From assembly GCA_963712465.1 (NCBI GenBank), contig CAVQHY010000005.1, positions 372,001 to 436,000 on the forward strand: a stretch of DNA of 64,000 nucleotides, written 5' to 3'. The DNA comes from CAVQHY01 sp963712465. Lineage in GTDB: Bacteria > Actinomycetota > Thermoleophilia > Gaiellales > Gaiellaceae. Shown piece after piece: positions 16,580 through 25,809 of the stretch (its first letter is position 1; the number at the start of each line of letters is the position of its first letter). The translations under genes were made by a program, and so were the position numbers. A model generated the notes under the pieces. The model ran no database searches and was not told the origin of the DNA. It was given only the letters and a program-made list of their open reading frames with translations.

Positions 16580-16975
16580 GTGGCTTTCATCGTGATCTTG
16601 CTCGTGATGCTGGGGTTCATGTACCTCCTGCTGATCCGCCCGCAGCGTTCGCAGCAGCGCCGGCACAGGGATCTCCTCGAAAACCTCAAGCCCGGCGACG
16701 AGGTGATCACCGCCGGGGGCATCTACGGTGACGTCGCCGCCATCGAGGAGGAGAAGGTTCACCTCCTGATCGCCGAGGACGTGGAGATCGAGGTCGCGCG
16801 CAAGTCGATCGCGTCCGTGATCCCGCAGCAGCCCGACATCGTCGAGGGCGAGGCCGAAGAGGCCGTCGAGCAGCCCGAGCTCGAGGCCGAGACCGCCGAC
16901 GAGGAGACCCCGACAGACGACGGGCTCGAGGAAGCCGGTCGGGCCCGGGGCGCGCAGGCGCGACGACAGGATTGA
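16580..16975 (+). CDS. yajC: Preprotein translocase subunit YajC
   Basis: A 131-residue YajC with a single N-terminal membrane helix (FIVILLVMLGFMYLLLIRPQ) and the conserved segment LLENLKPGDEVITAGGIYGD. The acidic C-terminal tail (about residues 95-120) is longer than usual. YajC accompanies SecDF in the holotranslocon. GTG 16580 has GGAGG nine bases upstream. It starts 10 bp after tgt and is probably co-transcribed with it. Confidence 0.95.
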   Translation: MAFIVILLVMLGFMYLLLIRPQRSQQRRHRDLLENLKPGDEVITAGGIYGDVAAIEEEKVHLLIAEDVEIEVARKSIASVIPQQPDIVEGEAEEAVEQPELEAETADEETPTDDGLEEAGRARGAQARRQD

Positions 16976-17023
16976 CCCCGCGCGGGTCGAAGCAAGGCCG
17001 ACTCGCTTCGTAGCGGGCCTCGC

Positions 17024-17029
17024 TACCCT
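17024..17029 (+). promoter_or_regulatory. -10 box TACCCT, leaderless start of secDF
   Basis: TACCCT ends 6 nt before GTG 17036. This lets secDF be transcribed independently of yajC despite the 60-bp gap. Confidence 0.55.
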
Positions 17030-17035
17030 CTCTCC

Positions 17036-19795
17036 GTGCGCAGATACCTCCTGATCCTCGGTCTGATTCTCGTTGCGGCCGCCGGGGTCGTCGTGCTCGC
17101 GGTCTTTCGCACGCCGACCCTGGGACTCGACCTCCAGGGCGGGCTCGAGGTCGTTCTCGAGGCGCAGGCGCCGAAGGGGCAGCAGCTGACGAAGGAGGGG
17201 CTCGACCGTTCGGTCGAGATCATTCGCGACCGCGTCGACAAGCTCGGCGTCTCCGAGCCGGAGATTCGCAAGCAGGGCGAGAACCAGATCGCGATCGCGC
17301 TGGCGGGCGTCACCGATCCCGGCCGCGCCGCCGAGATCGTCGGCAAGACCGCGTCGCTCGAATTCTACGATCTCGAGGGCGATCTCACCGGCCCCTCGAT
17401 CGACGCGAACGGCAACCCGATCGCAAGCCCGAAGCTCCTGCCTCTCCTCTCGAGCCAGCAGGCCCGGGCAAAGGAGGGCGAGCCGAGCGCGTGGTACCTC
17501 TACGGGCCCGCGAAGGAGCTGCTGGGAGGACCGGGGGAGACGAAGGAGGCGGTGCTCCGCAGCCTCGGTCTCGACAAGGCGCCCGAGGGCTCGACGTGGT
17601 ACGCGGTGCCCGGCGACCGGAAGATCCTGACCTGCGGCCCACCGACGACCGTGTGTCCGGGCGTCAACCAGTTCCCCGTCACGGACACGTACTACTACCT
17701 CGTCAAGTACCAGCCGACCGACGCCGCCAACCCGATTCCGGAGATCACCGGAAAGGATCTCAAGGCGTCGGGAACGCGTCAGGACTTCAACCCGCAGACC
17801 AACCAGCCGATCGTCACCCTCGAGTTCACCGACAAGGGCGGCGACAGGTTCCACGAGATCACCCGTGACCTCGCGCAGCGCGGGGAGTTCAAGACGAACC
17901 AGCTCGGTTCGGCCGAGCCGATCTTCCAGCATTTCGCGATCGTGCTCGACGACCAGATCCGCTCCTGGCCCCAGATCAACTTCAAGGAGCTTCCGGACGG
18001 GATCTCGGGCGGCCGGGCGCAGATCGAGGGGCTCGACTCGGTCGGCGAGGCCAAGGATCTCGCGCTCGTCCTCCAGACCGGCGCGCTGCCGTACACGTTC
18101 GTCCAGGTCGACCGCTCCGACGTGTCCGCCACCCTCGGCGCCGACTCGCTGCGTCAGGCCTGGATCGCCGCGCTCGTCGGCCTCGCGCTGGTGGCGATCT
18201 TCCTGCTGCTCTTCTACCGCTTCCTCGGCCTGATCGCGATCATCGGCCTCGCGTTCACCGGGATCTTCCTCTACGGCGCGATCCTGCTCTTCCACGTCAC
18301 GCTGACGCTGCCCGGGTTCGCAGGCCTGATCCTCACGATCGGCGTCGCGGCCGACGCGAACGTCGTCATCTTCGAGCGGATCAAGGAGGAGGTGAAGGCG
18401 GGGAAGTCCGTGCGCGCGGCGATCGCCACCGGCTATCGCAAGGGCTTCAACACGATCATCGACGCGAACGTCGTCACGGCGATCACCGCCTTCGTCCTGT
18501 TCGCCGTGGCGACGGGCGGCGTGCGCGGGTTCGCGCTGATGCTCCTGATCGGGACGATCCTCTCGATGCTGACGGCCGTTCTCGCGACGCGCGCCCTCCT
18601 CGGCGTCCTCGCCGGCTTCCGGTGGTTCGACAACCCGAGCTTCATGGGCGCGAAGGGGCAGAGGATCCCGCGCTGGCAGCGGATCGACTTCATCGGCAAG
18701 ACGCGCCTGTGGTTCGCGATCTCGGGCACGATCCTCGCGATCTGCATCGTGTCGCTCGGCGTCCGGGGGCTCAACCTCGGCATCGACTTCCAGGGCGGGA
18801 GCCAGGTCGACTTCAAGACGTCGCAGCCGGTGCAGCTCGACAGCATGCGGGGCGCGGTCGGAGGCATCGTCGGCGCGAACGCCGTCATCCAGGGCCGCGG
18901 CAACCAGGTGGACGGCGGCTACGAGTCGTTCCAGATCAAGACCGAGTCGCTCGACGGTCAGACGCAGACGGAGCTGCAACGTGCCATCGAAACGCAGTTC
19001 GGCGCCGAGTCGATCGGCGTCCGCAACGTCTCCGCGAGCTTCTCGAGCCAGATCCTGCGCGGGGCGATCCTCGCGATCATCGCGTCGCTCGCGCTGATCG
19101 TCGTCTACATCACCCTGCGCTTCGAGTGGAAGTTCGCCGTCCCGGTGCTCATCGCGCTTTTCCACGACCTGCTGCTCGCGATCGGCGTCTACTCGCTGTC
19201 GGGACGGGAGATGACCGCCGCGACGGTCGCCGCGCTGCTGACGATTCTGGGCTACTCGATCTACGACACGATCATCATCTTCGACCGTATCCGCGAGAAC
19301 CTGACGCTGATGCGCAAGTCGAGCATGGCCGCGATCGCCAACCAGTCGTTGTGGGAGACGATCCGCCGCTCGATGGCGACGACCTTCATCACGCTCCTGC
19401 CCGTCGCGTCGCTGCTCGTGCTGGGCGGCGATACGCTGAAGGACTTCGCGTTCGCGCTGCTCGTCGGCATCACGTCGGGCGCGTTCTCGACCGTCTTCAT
19501 CGCCACGCCGCTGCTCGTCGTGCTGAAGGAGCGCGAGCCCGAGTTCGCCAAGAAGAAGGGAGCAGGCCTGCAGGAGAAGCTCGAGCTGACCGCCGAGGAG
19601 GCCGAGGAGGAGGCGGGGCTCGTCGAGGAGCTGGAGGAGGTCGGTGTCGAGACGGACATCGTCGAGCCCGAGCCGGAGCCCGAGCAGGAGCCCGAGCCGG
19701 TGACGGCGGGAGGCGACGGCGCGACGTCGGCCGCCGCGAGACGCGAAGAGCGACGCAAGCGAAGGAGGTCGAGACCGCATGGCCGAGCCAGATAG
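17036..19795 (+). CDS. secDF: Fused SecD-SecF protein export subunit
   Basis: A 919-residue fusion of SecD and SecF, the proton-driven RND-type proteins that complete Sec export. The SecD part (about residues 1-545) has the N-terminal helix, the TPTLGLDLQGGLEVVLEAQA motif, the periplasmic P1 domain and five membrane helices with VAADANVVIFERIKEE. The SecF part begins near 548 (FIGKTRLWFAISG, GLNLGIDFQGGSQVDF) and ends with its own helices (GYSIYDTIIIFDRIRENL). The tail is acidic then very basic. A single uninterrupted frame shows the fusion is real. Its stop overlaps the next gene by 17 bp. Confidence 0.97.
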   Translation: MRRYLLILGLILVAAAGVVVLAVFRTPTLGLDLQGGLEVVLEAQAPKGQQLTKEGLDRSVEIIRDRVDKLGVSEPEIRKQGENQIAIALAGVTDPGRAAEIVGKTASLEFYDLEGDLTGPSIDANGNPIASPKLLPLLSSQQARAKEGEPSAWYLYGPAKELLGGPGETKEAVLRSLGLDKAPEGSTWYAVPGDRKILTCGPPTTVCPGVNQFPVTDTYYYLVKYQPTDAANPIPEITGKDLKASGTRQDFNPQTNQPIVTLEFTDKGGDRFHEITRDLAQRGEFKTNQLGSAEPIFQHFAIVLDDQIRSWPQINFKELPDGISGGRAQIEGLDSVGEAKDLALVLQTGALPYTFVQVDRSDVSATLGADSLRQAWIAALVGLALVAIFLLLFYRFLGLIAIIGLAFTGIFLYGAILLFHVTLTLPGFAGLILTIGVAADANVVIFERIKEEVKAGKSVRAAIATGYRKGFNTIIDANVVTAITAFVLFAVATGGVRGFALMLLIGTILSMLTAVLATRALLGVLAGFRWFDNPSFMGAKGQRIPRWQRIDFIGKTRLWFAISGTILAICIVSLGVRGLNLGIDFQGGSQVDFKTSQPVQLDSMRGAVGGIVGANAVIQGRGNQVDGGYESFQIKTESLDGQTQTELQRAIETQFGAESIGVRNVSASFSSQILRGAILAIIASLALIVVYITLRFEWKFAVPVLIALFHDLLLAIGVYSLSGREMTAATVAALLTILGYSIYDTIIIFDRIRENLTLMRKSSMAAIANQSLWETIRRSMATTFITLLPVASLLVLGGDTLKDFAFALLVGITSGAFSTVFIATPLLVVLKEREPEFAKKKGAGLQEKLELTAEEAEEEAGLVEELEEVGVETDIVEPEPEPEQEPEPVTAGGDGATSAAARREERRKRRRSRPHGRAR

Positions 19796-20234
19796 GAAGA
19801 CCAAGAGCCAGGACGGGGCCGTGAAGGACGCCGCGGCCGACGAGGCCGGGGCGACGGACGCTGCAGGCGACGAGGCGACGGCAAGGGAGGTCGCGGGCGG
19901 CGCCCGCGACTTGGCCGGGAAGCTCATCTACGCGGGCGTCGGCGCGGTCGCGCTGACGAAGGAGCGAACCGAGGAGCTCGCAGAGGAGCTCGCCCGTCGC
20001 GGGAAGATGTCAGTCGACGAGGCACGGCAGACGATCGACGACATGGTCGGCCGCTGGCGCGGCGAGGCCGCGAAGGTCACCGAGCGGGCGGGCTCGTCGA
20101 TGAGCTCGATCTTCCGCGAGCTGGGCCTCGTCACGCGGCACGAGCACGAGGAGCTCGAGCTCCGCCTCGCCCAGCTCGAGCACCGCCTGCGACTGGTCGA
20201 GAAGAAGGGCGGGTCCAAGCCCGCGTCGACCTAA
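19779..20234 (+). CDS. Phasin-like helical protein
   Basis: A 151-residue charged helical protein resembling the phasin/PhaF-like group (polyhydroxyalkanoate granule-associated family). Residues 1-45 are an acidic Ala-rich leader. A core follows with LIYAGVGAVALTKERTEELA and RGKMSVDEARQTIDDMVGRW, and a C-terminal coiled coil (HEHEELELRLAQLEHRLRLV). ATG 19779 lies inside the end of secDF. The family assignment is by pattern only; no granule-synthesis genes are nearby. Confidence 0.65.
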   Translation: MAEPDRKTKSQDGAVKDAAADEAGATDAAGDEATAREVAGGARDLAGKLIYAGVGAVALTKERTEELAEELARRGKMSVDEARQTIDDMVGRWRGEAAKVTERAGSSMSSIFRELGLVTRHEHEELELRLAQLEHRLRLVEKKGGSKPAST

Positions 20235-20434
20235 GAGAGGGGCCTGACGGCCGACGCCGCTTCGGTCGCGCTGGAGTCGACCCGATGTCGACAGGCGCCT
20301 CCTTCGTCGCCTCCGGAGGGGCGCAGAAGCTCGACGTCTTCGCTCAGCCGACCTCGCACGTGACGACGCGGCTGTCCACGAGGGCGTGACGTGGAGCGGC
20401 TTACGACGCGCGCCCGTGCCGGCAGGTACCGCAA

Positions 20435-20440
20435 TAGACT
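20435..20440 (+). promoter_or_regulatory. -10 box TAGACT, leaderless start of the UbiB-family gene
   Basis: TAGACT ends 6 nt before ATG 20447. The rest of the 212-bp gap upstream (20235-20446) shows no other feature I can support. Confidence 0.6.
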
Positions 20441-20446
20441 GGCCCG

Positions 20447-22105
20447 ATGAGCCCGGCTGTCCGGAAGCTCGGCCGCCTGTCCGAGATCGCTCAGGTCGCG
20501 GCCAAGCACGGTTTCGGCTACGTCTTCGAGACGCGCGGGCCGCGGTTTCGACGCTCCCGCACGGAGGACGAGATGGAGGCCGGGGCGGGGTCGCCGCGCG
20601 GCGTCCGCCTGCGCGAGATGCTCGACGAGCTCGGGCCGACGTTCGTCAAGTTCGGCCAGCTGCTCTCGCTGCGCCCGGACGTCGTGCCGCCGGACGTCGT
20701 CTTCGAGCTGAAGGCGCTGCAGGATCACGTGACGCCCTTTCCGTACGAGCAGGTGCGCGAGGTCATCGAGGCGGACTTCGAGCTGACGATCGAGCAGCTG
20801 TACCTCGACTTCGACGAGCAACCGATCGCGGCGGCGTCGATCGGCCAGGTGCACCGAGCCACGCTCCCGAACGGGGATCGAGTCGCCGTCAAGGTGCAGC
20901 GGCCGGACGCGCCGCGGCAAATCGAGGCCGACCTCGAATTGATGTACCAGGCGGCGCGCTTCGTGCGCGACCGGGTCAAGCAGGTGGACTTCATCGACTC
21001 GGTCGCGCTGGTCGACGAGTTCGCGCGCGCGATCCGCCAGGAGCTCGACTACCGGGCGGAGGCCCGGAGCGCCGACCGCTTTCACCGCAACTTCGTCAAC
21101 GACGTGCGCGTTCGCGTGCCGCGCGTGTACTGGACGTACTCGGGCGCCCGGGTCCTCACGCTCGAGCTTCTCGAGGGGACGCAGCTTCGCGACGTCGATC
21201 TCGCCGGCTACTCGCTCGAGGAGCGCCGAACGCTCGCAGAGCGCGTCGCCGACACGTGGCTGACGATGATCTTCCGCCACGGCTTCTTCCACGGCGATCC
21301 GCATCCCGCCAACATCCTGGTGCTCGACAGGGCCGGAACGCTCGGACTGGTCGACTTCGGTCTCACCGGGAAGCTCTCGACGGACGATCTCGCGAACCTG
21401 ACGAATCTCTTCATCGACGCGGCGCAGGAGAACATCGACGCCCTGCCGAGGCGTCTCGCCGCTCTCGGCGTTCGCTACCCGAAGGAGCTCGAGGAGGAGT
21501 TCGTCGACGAGCTCCAGAGCCTCTATAGCAAGTACTACGGGGCCCGGCTCGCCGAGCTCGACCCCGTCCAGCTCGTTCGCGAGTCCTTCGGCCTCATCTA
21601 CCGGATGCACCTCGAGCTGCCCACGAGGTTCGTCCTACTCGATCGTACTGTCGCCACCCTGGGCTCGGTCGGCATCGAGCTCTATCCGGAGTTCAACGTC
21701 TTCGAGGTGGCGCAACCGTACGCGCGCGACCTGATGTTCGAGCGCTTCTCGCCGCAGCGGATCCTCCGACGCTCGCAGCAAGAGCTGCGCACCTACGCGG
21801 GCATGGCGTTCCAGCTCCCATACCAGCTGCACGACACGCTCGAAGCAGTGCGCGAGGGGGAGCTCGAGGTCGGCGTTCGCCCGGCCGGCCTCGACGATCT
21901 GTTTCGCCACGTCGACCACCTGGTCAACCGCCTGTCCGTCGCGCTGCTCGCGGTCGGCGGCATCGTCGGCTCGGCGCTGCTTGCCGTCTCGACCGGCGGG
22001 CCGGAGATCTTCGGCTTCAATCTGCTCGCCTTCGTCGGCTTCATCGTCTCGTTCTTCGTCGCGGGCTGGCTCGTGTGGGGAATCTTCCGCTCCGGGCGGC
22101 TGTAG
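20447..22105 (+). CDS. ABC1/UbiB-family atypical kinase
   Basis: A 552-residue UbiB/ABC1/ADCK-type protein-kinase-like protein. Key motifs are KFGQ in GPTFVKFGQLLSLRPDVVPP near residue 68, the Ala-rich nucleotide loop IAAASIGQVHRATL, the VKVQRP Lys, and the catalytic HGDPHPANIL and DFG (LVDFGLTGKL) motifs near 282 and 303. Two C-terminal membrane helices follow (about residues 490-545). In bacteria the family supports isoprenoid quinone synthesis; here the quinone is probably menaquinone. No quinone genes are adjacent. Confidence 0.9.
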   Translation: MSPAVRKLGRLSEIAQVAAKHGFGYVFETRGPRFRRSRTEDEMEAGAGSPRGVRLREMLDELGPTFVKFGQLLSLRPDVVPPDVVFELKALQDHVTPFPYEQVREVIEADFELTIEQLYLDFDEQPIAAASIGQVHRATLPNGDRVAVKVQRPDAPRQIEADLELMYQAARFVRDRVKQVDFIDSVALVDEFARAIRQELDYRAEARSADRFHRNFVNDVRVRVPRVYWTYSGARVLTLELLEGTQLRDVDLAGYSLEERRTLAERVADTWLTMIFRHGFFHGDPHPANILVLDRAGTLGLVDFGLTGKLSTDDLANLTNLFIDAAQENIDALPRRLAALGVRYPKELEEEFVDELQSLYSKYYGARLAELDPVQLVRESFGLIYRMHLELPTRFVLLDRTVATLGSVGIELYPEFNVFEVAQPYARDLMFERFSPQRILRRSQQELRTYAGMAFQLPYQLHDTLEAVREGELEVGVRPAGLDDLFRHVDHLVNRLSVALLAVGGIVGSALLAVSTGGPEIFGFNLLAFVGFIVSFFVAGWLVWGIFRSGRL

Positions 22106-22145
22106 ACTCGCGTCCTCCCTTCGATCTCCAGGAGGCCACCCGACG

Positions 22146-24410
22146 ATGAGCGTCACCGAGAAGCGCTTCGTCAGAAGCGACGGGCTCGACAAGGTCACCG
22201 GACAGGGCCGGTACACCGCCGATCTCGTCCTGCCCGGAATGCTGCACGCCTCGTTCCTCTATGCGGGACGGCCGCACGCCCGCATCCGCTCGCTCGACAC
22301 GAGCGCTGCCAGGGCCCTTCCCGGCGTGCTCGCCGTGCTCACGCACGAGGACGTCCCCGACGTGCTCTACGGCGCTCTCGTGCAGGATCGACGGCTGTTC
22401 GCGAGGGATGTCGTCCGCTTCGAGGCGGATATCGTCGCCGCGGTCGCCGCCCTGACTCCGGAGCTCGCCGACGAGGCGTGTGCGCTGATTCAGGTCGAGT
22501 ACGAGGAGCTCGAGCCCGTGCTGGAGCTCGAGCCCGCGCTGGCCGACGGCTCGCCGCTCGTCCACGCCGACTGGGAAAGCTACGGCTTCGAGCCGGGCAC
22601 CGTGCGCCGCGGCAACGACTGCGGCTACGCCGACATCGTCAAGGGCGACGTCGAGCAGGGCTTCGCCGAGGCCGACCTGGTCGTCGAGAGCCGCTACGTC
22701 GCCGACATGTCTCACCCGGCGCCGATCGAGCCCCACGCCGTCGTCGCCCAGTGGCAGGGAGACCGCGTCACGATCTGGTCGACGTCGCAGGTGCCGTACG
22801 CGGCACGCTCGGGTGTCGCCGAGACGCTCGAGGTGCCCGAGTCGAACGTCCGCGTGATCGTTCCCCACCTCGGCGGCGGCTTCGGCGGGAAGTGCGAGTT
22901 CCACTTCGAGGCGCACGTCGCGGCGCTGGCTCGTGCCGCGCGCCGGCCGGTCAGGCTCGTCCTCGACCGGCGGGAGGAGTTCCTCGCCCCGGACATGATC
23001 CGGCACGCGATCGTCACGGAGGTCAAGACCGGCGTCCGCCAGGACGGCACGATCGTCGCTCGCGAGGCCCGGCTGCTACTCGACACCGGCGCCTACGCCG
23101 CTCACGGCCCCGCGTGCTCGGACATCGCGACGATGATGGCGGCCGGGCCCTACCGCATTCCGCACATCAGGATCGGGGCGCACGCGATCTACACGAACCG
23201 GACGCCCGCCGGGTCGGTGCGCGCGCCGACCGGCCCGCAGGTCTGCTGGGCCGTCGAGCAGCACGCCGACGAGATCGCCGCTGCGCTCGGCATCGACCCG
23301 CTCGAGTTTCGGCTCCGCAACGTCGCCGTCGCCGGCGACGAGGGCCCGACCGGCCAGATCTTCGACGCGATCGGCATGAAGGAGTGCGTCGAGAAGGCAG
23401 CCGAGCTGATTCGCTGGAACGAGCGACCGGACGGAGAGAGCGTCGGGCTCGCCTGCGGCTGGTGGTTCAGCCTTCCGATCGCCTCGGACGCCTCGGTCAA
23501 GCTCAACGGGGACGGCACGGCAACCGTGGTGACGGGCGCGCAGGAGAACGGCTCCGGCGCGGTCATGGGCCTCGCTCTGCTGGCCGCCGACGAGCTCGGC
23601 CTGGAGCCCGACAAGATCTCGATCCTCTACCAGGACACCGACGCGGCCGTCTGGGACATGGGCTCGAGTGGCAGCCAGACCACGTTCAACACCGGCCGCG
23701 CGGTCATCGCCGCGGCCCGCGAGGTTCGCGATCGTCTGCTCGAGCTCGGCGCCGAGGCGCTCGAGGCGTCGCCCGCGGACCTCGAGCTCGTGGGCGGTGC
23801 CGTACGTGCCAAGGACGCGCCGGACCGCTCGGCTACGATCGCCGAGCTCGTCTCCGCCGCGAAGGACGACGGCGAGCTGATCATGGTGCACGCCTCCCCG
23901 CCGCTTCCGCCCGAGCCCGAGAGCTTCGGCAGCACCTGCCAGGGGCGCATCGCCTTCGAGGCGTTCGCCGCTCCCGCGTTCTTCTGCCACGCCGCCCGGG
24001 TGGTCGTCGATCGCGAGACCGGCGTCGCGCGCGTCCTCGACGTCGCCGCGGCGCACGACTTCGGCCGGGTGCTGAACCCCGTCGGCGCGGAGGGGCAGGT
24101 CGAGGGCGGCGTCGTGCACGGGATCGGGATGGCGTTCACCGAGGGAACCGTCGACGACGGCGGCAGGCAGGCGAACCCGCACCTCCTCGACTACAAGCTG
24201 ATGACGGCGGCCGACGCTCCGTCGATCCAGATTGCGTTTATCGACGCGCCCGATCCGAACGGCGGGCCGTTCGGCAGCAAGGGCGTGGGGGAGCCTCCCG
24301 TGGTTCCCACCGCGGGCGCGATCGGCAACGCGATCGCCGCCGCGACGGGAGCCCGCGTCCATCGGCTGCCAATGACGCCCGTCCGCGTCTGGGAGAGTCT
24401 CAGTGCCTGA
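22146..24410 (+). CDS. Molybdenum hydroxylase large (Moco-binding) subunit, xanthine dehydrogenase family
   Basis: A 754-residue catalytic subunit of the xanthine dehydrogenase/CoxL family, binding the molybdopterin cofactor. It opens with VTGQGRYTADLVLPGMLHAS, carries the GGGFGGK motif near residue 243, and ends with the GVGEPP motif holding the catalytic Glu near 714. The active-site loop reads SVRAPTGPQ and not the AYRCSFR of form I CO dehydrogenase, so it is probably a hydroxylase of a purine, aldehyde or other heterocycle. ATG 22146 has AGGAGG 13-18 nt upstream. It overlaps the FAD subunit by 8 bp. Confidence 0.93.
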   Translation: MSVTEKRFVRSDGLDKVTGQGRYTADLVLPGMLHASFLYAGRPHARIRSLDTSAARALPGVLAVLTHEDVPDVLYGALVQDRRLFARDVVRFEADIVAAVAALTPELADEACALIQVEYEELEPVLELEPALADGSPLVHADWESYGFEPGTVRRGNDCGYADIVKGDVEQGFAEADLVVESRYVADMSHPAPIEPHAVVAQWQGDRVTIWSTSQVPYAARSGVAETLEVPESNVRVIVPHLGGGFGGKCEFHFEAHVAALARAARRPVRLVLDRREEFLAPDMIRHAIVTEVKTGVRQDGTIVAREARLLLDTGAYAAHGPACSDIATMMAAGPYRIPHIRIGAHAIYTNRTPAGSVRAPTGPQVCWAVEQHADEIAAALGIDPLEFRLRNVAVAGDEGPTGQIFDAIGMKECVEKAAELIRWNERPDGESVGLACGWWFSLPIASDASVKLNGDGTATVVTGAQENGSGAVMGLALLAADELGLEPDKISILYQDTDAAVWDMGSSGSQTTFNTGRAVIAAAREVRDRLLELGAEALEASPADLELVGGAVRAKDAPDRSATIAELVSAAKDDGELIMVHASPPLPPEPESFGSTCQGRIAFEAFAAPAFFCHAARVVVDRETGVARVLDVAAAHDFGRVLNPVGAEGQVEGGVVHGIGMAFTEGTVDDGGRQANPHLLDYKLMTAADAPSIQIAFIDAPDPNGGPFGSKGVGEPPVVPTAGAIGNAIAAATGARVHRLPMTPVRVWESLSA

Positions 24411-25278
24411 GCTGTACGCCGAGCCGACGACCGTCGACGAGGCGCTCGAGGCGCTGGGGCAGCTCGGCCCCGACGTGGGCATCGTGGCGGGGGGCACCGA
24501 CCTCGTGGTCGGTGCGAGGGGCGGCAAGAAGCCGCTTCCCGACGCGCTCGTCGCGATCCACCGGCTCGCCGGGCTCCACGCGATCGAGGGCGGGTCGGGC
24601 TCCCCGCTTCACCTCGGCGCGCTGGTCACCCATGCCGACCTCGAGAGCTCGAGCCTCGTGCGGGAGCGGTGGACCGCGCTCGCCGATGCCGCCGCGCTCG
24701 TCGGCTCGCCGGCCACTCGCCACGTCGGCACGATCGGCGGGAACCTCGGCAACGCGTCGCCGGCGATGGAGTCCGGAAGCCCGCTGATCGTCTTCGGCGC
24801 GTCGGTCGAGGTGGCCGGCCCGAGCGGCACCCGAACCGTGCCGGTCGACGAGCTGCTCGTCGGGCCGGGGAAGACGTCTCTTGCCGCGGGGGAGCTGATC
24901 ACGGGGGTCGTCGTGCCCGAGCCTCCTTCGAGGTCGGGCAGCGCATACGTCCGGCTCGAATACCGGCTGACGATGGAGATCGCCGTCGTGGGCGCCGCCG
25001 CGCTCGTCGCGCTCGACGCCGGCGGGGCGGTCGAGGACGCGCGGGTCGCGCTCACGGCCGTCGCGCCGACGTGCCTGCACGCCCCGGCGGTCGAGGAGGC
25101 GCTGCGCGGGAAGGAGCCGACGGGGAAGGCGCTCGCGGACGCCGCCGCGACGGCCGCCGGCGCCTGCGTGCCGATCGACGACGTCCGCGCCACTGCCGAC
25201 TACCGGCGCGCGATGGTCCCGGTGATCGTCAGGCGTGCGCTCGAGCGCGCGGTCGAGAGGGCGAGGGCGTCGTCGTGA
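24403..25278 (+). CDS. Molybdenum hydroxylase FAD-binding subunit (CoxM type)
   Basis: A 291-residue FAD-binding subunit. FAD motifs are IVAGGTDLVVGAR near residue 27 and the TIGGNLGNASPAMES loop near 110. A CoxM-type C-terminal domain follows (EDARVALTAVAPTCLHAP, ADYRRAMVPVIVRRALE). It would pass electrons from the iron-sulfur subunit to an acceptor. GTG 24403 overlaps the large-subunit end. Its stop is followed by a G-rich repeat before the small subunit. Confidence 0.93.
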   Translation: MPELYAEPTTVDEALEALGQLGPDVGIVAGGTDLVVGARGGKKPLPDALVAIHRLAGLHAIEGGSGSPLHLGALVTHADLESSSLVRERWTALADAAALVGSPATRHVGTIGGNLGNASPAMESGSPLIVFGASVEVAGPSGTRTVPVDELLVGPGKTSLAAGELITGVVVPEPPSRSGSAYVRLEYRLTMEIAVVGAAALVALDAGGAVEDARVALTAVAPTCLHAPAVEEALRGKEPTGKALADAAATAAGACVPIDDVRATADYRRAMVPVIVRRALERAVERARASS

Positions 25279-25339
25279 GGGGTCGCGCTCGGGCGGGCCA
25301 GGGCGGGACCGCTGAGGGCGGGGGCGGGGTGCTGGGGCC
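25275..25339. repeat. G-rich repeat before the [2Fe-2S] subunit gene
   Basis: The tract begins GTGAGGGGTCGCGCTC (25275-25290), overlaps the stop of the FAD gene, and ends GGGGCGGGGTGCTGGGGCC just before ATG 25343. Both ends recur at 38557-38600 before another gene, with the middle missing. It leaves no recognisable Shine-Dalgarno sequence for the downstream gene. Confidence 0.75.
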
Positions 25340-25342
25340 GCC

Positions 25343-25807
25343 ATGAGGTATCCAGCCACCCTGCTCGTCAACGGCGTCCCGTACCCGGTCGACCTCGACC
25401 CCGGGCGGACGCTCCTCACGGCGCTTCGCGACGATCTTGGGCTCACCGGGACGAAGGAGGGCTGCGACGACTCCGAGTGCGGCGCCTGCATGGTGATGCT
25501 CGACGGGCGTCCCGTGAACTCGTGCTCGTACCTCGCGGTCCAGGCGGCCGGTCGCGAGATCACGACGGTCGAGGGGCTCGCCGACGGCGGCGAGCTCGCC
25601 CCGCTCCAGCGGGCGTTCCTCGAAGAGGGCGGCGTGCAGTGCGGCTTCTGCACGCCCGGGATGCTGATCTCGGCGACGGCACTCCTGCGCGCCACCTCGA
25701 GCCCGAGCGAGGACGAGATCCGCCTCGCGCTCGGCGGCAACCTCTGCCGGTGCACCGGCTACCAGAAGATCGTCCGCGCCGTGCAGCGCGCGGCCGCCGA
25801 AGCGTAG
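25343..25807 (+). CDS. Molybdenum hydroxylase [2Fe-2S] subunit (CoxS type)
   Basis: A 154-residue iron-sulfur subunit with two [2Fe-2S] sites. The plant-ferredoxin-like site is GCDDSECGACMVMLDGRPVN followed by SC, near residues 40-62. The second site is CGFCTPGM near 97 with CRCTGY near 134. Together with the two upstream genes it makes a complete large-medium-small enzyme, in the order large, FAD, iron-sulfur. It is convergent with lspA, two bases apart. No maturation (CoxD/XdhC-like) gene is next to it. Confidence 0.95.
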   Translation: MRYPATLLVNGVPYPVDLDPGRTLLTALRDDLGLTGTKEGCDDSECGACMVMLDGRPVNSCSYLAVQAAGREITTVEGLADGGELAPLQRAFLEEGGVQCGFCTPGMLISATALLRATSSPSEDEIRLALGGNLCRCTGYQKIVRAVQRAAAEA

Positions 25808-25809
25808 TC

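Noticed and set aside
16394..19927. Very long open frame antisense to yajC and secDF
   Set aside because: It mirrors the codon structure of the real genes in high-GC DNA and its product is low-complexity Arg/Asp/Glu-rich. The plus-strand genes have clear family motifs.
22146..24410. Form I carbon monoxide dehydrogenase
   Set aside because: The characteristic AYRCSFR active-site loop is missing, so the gene is not called coxL.
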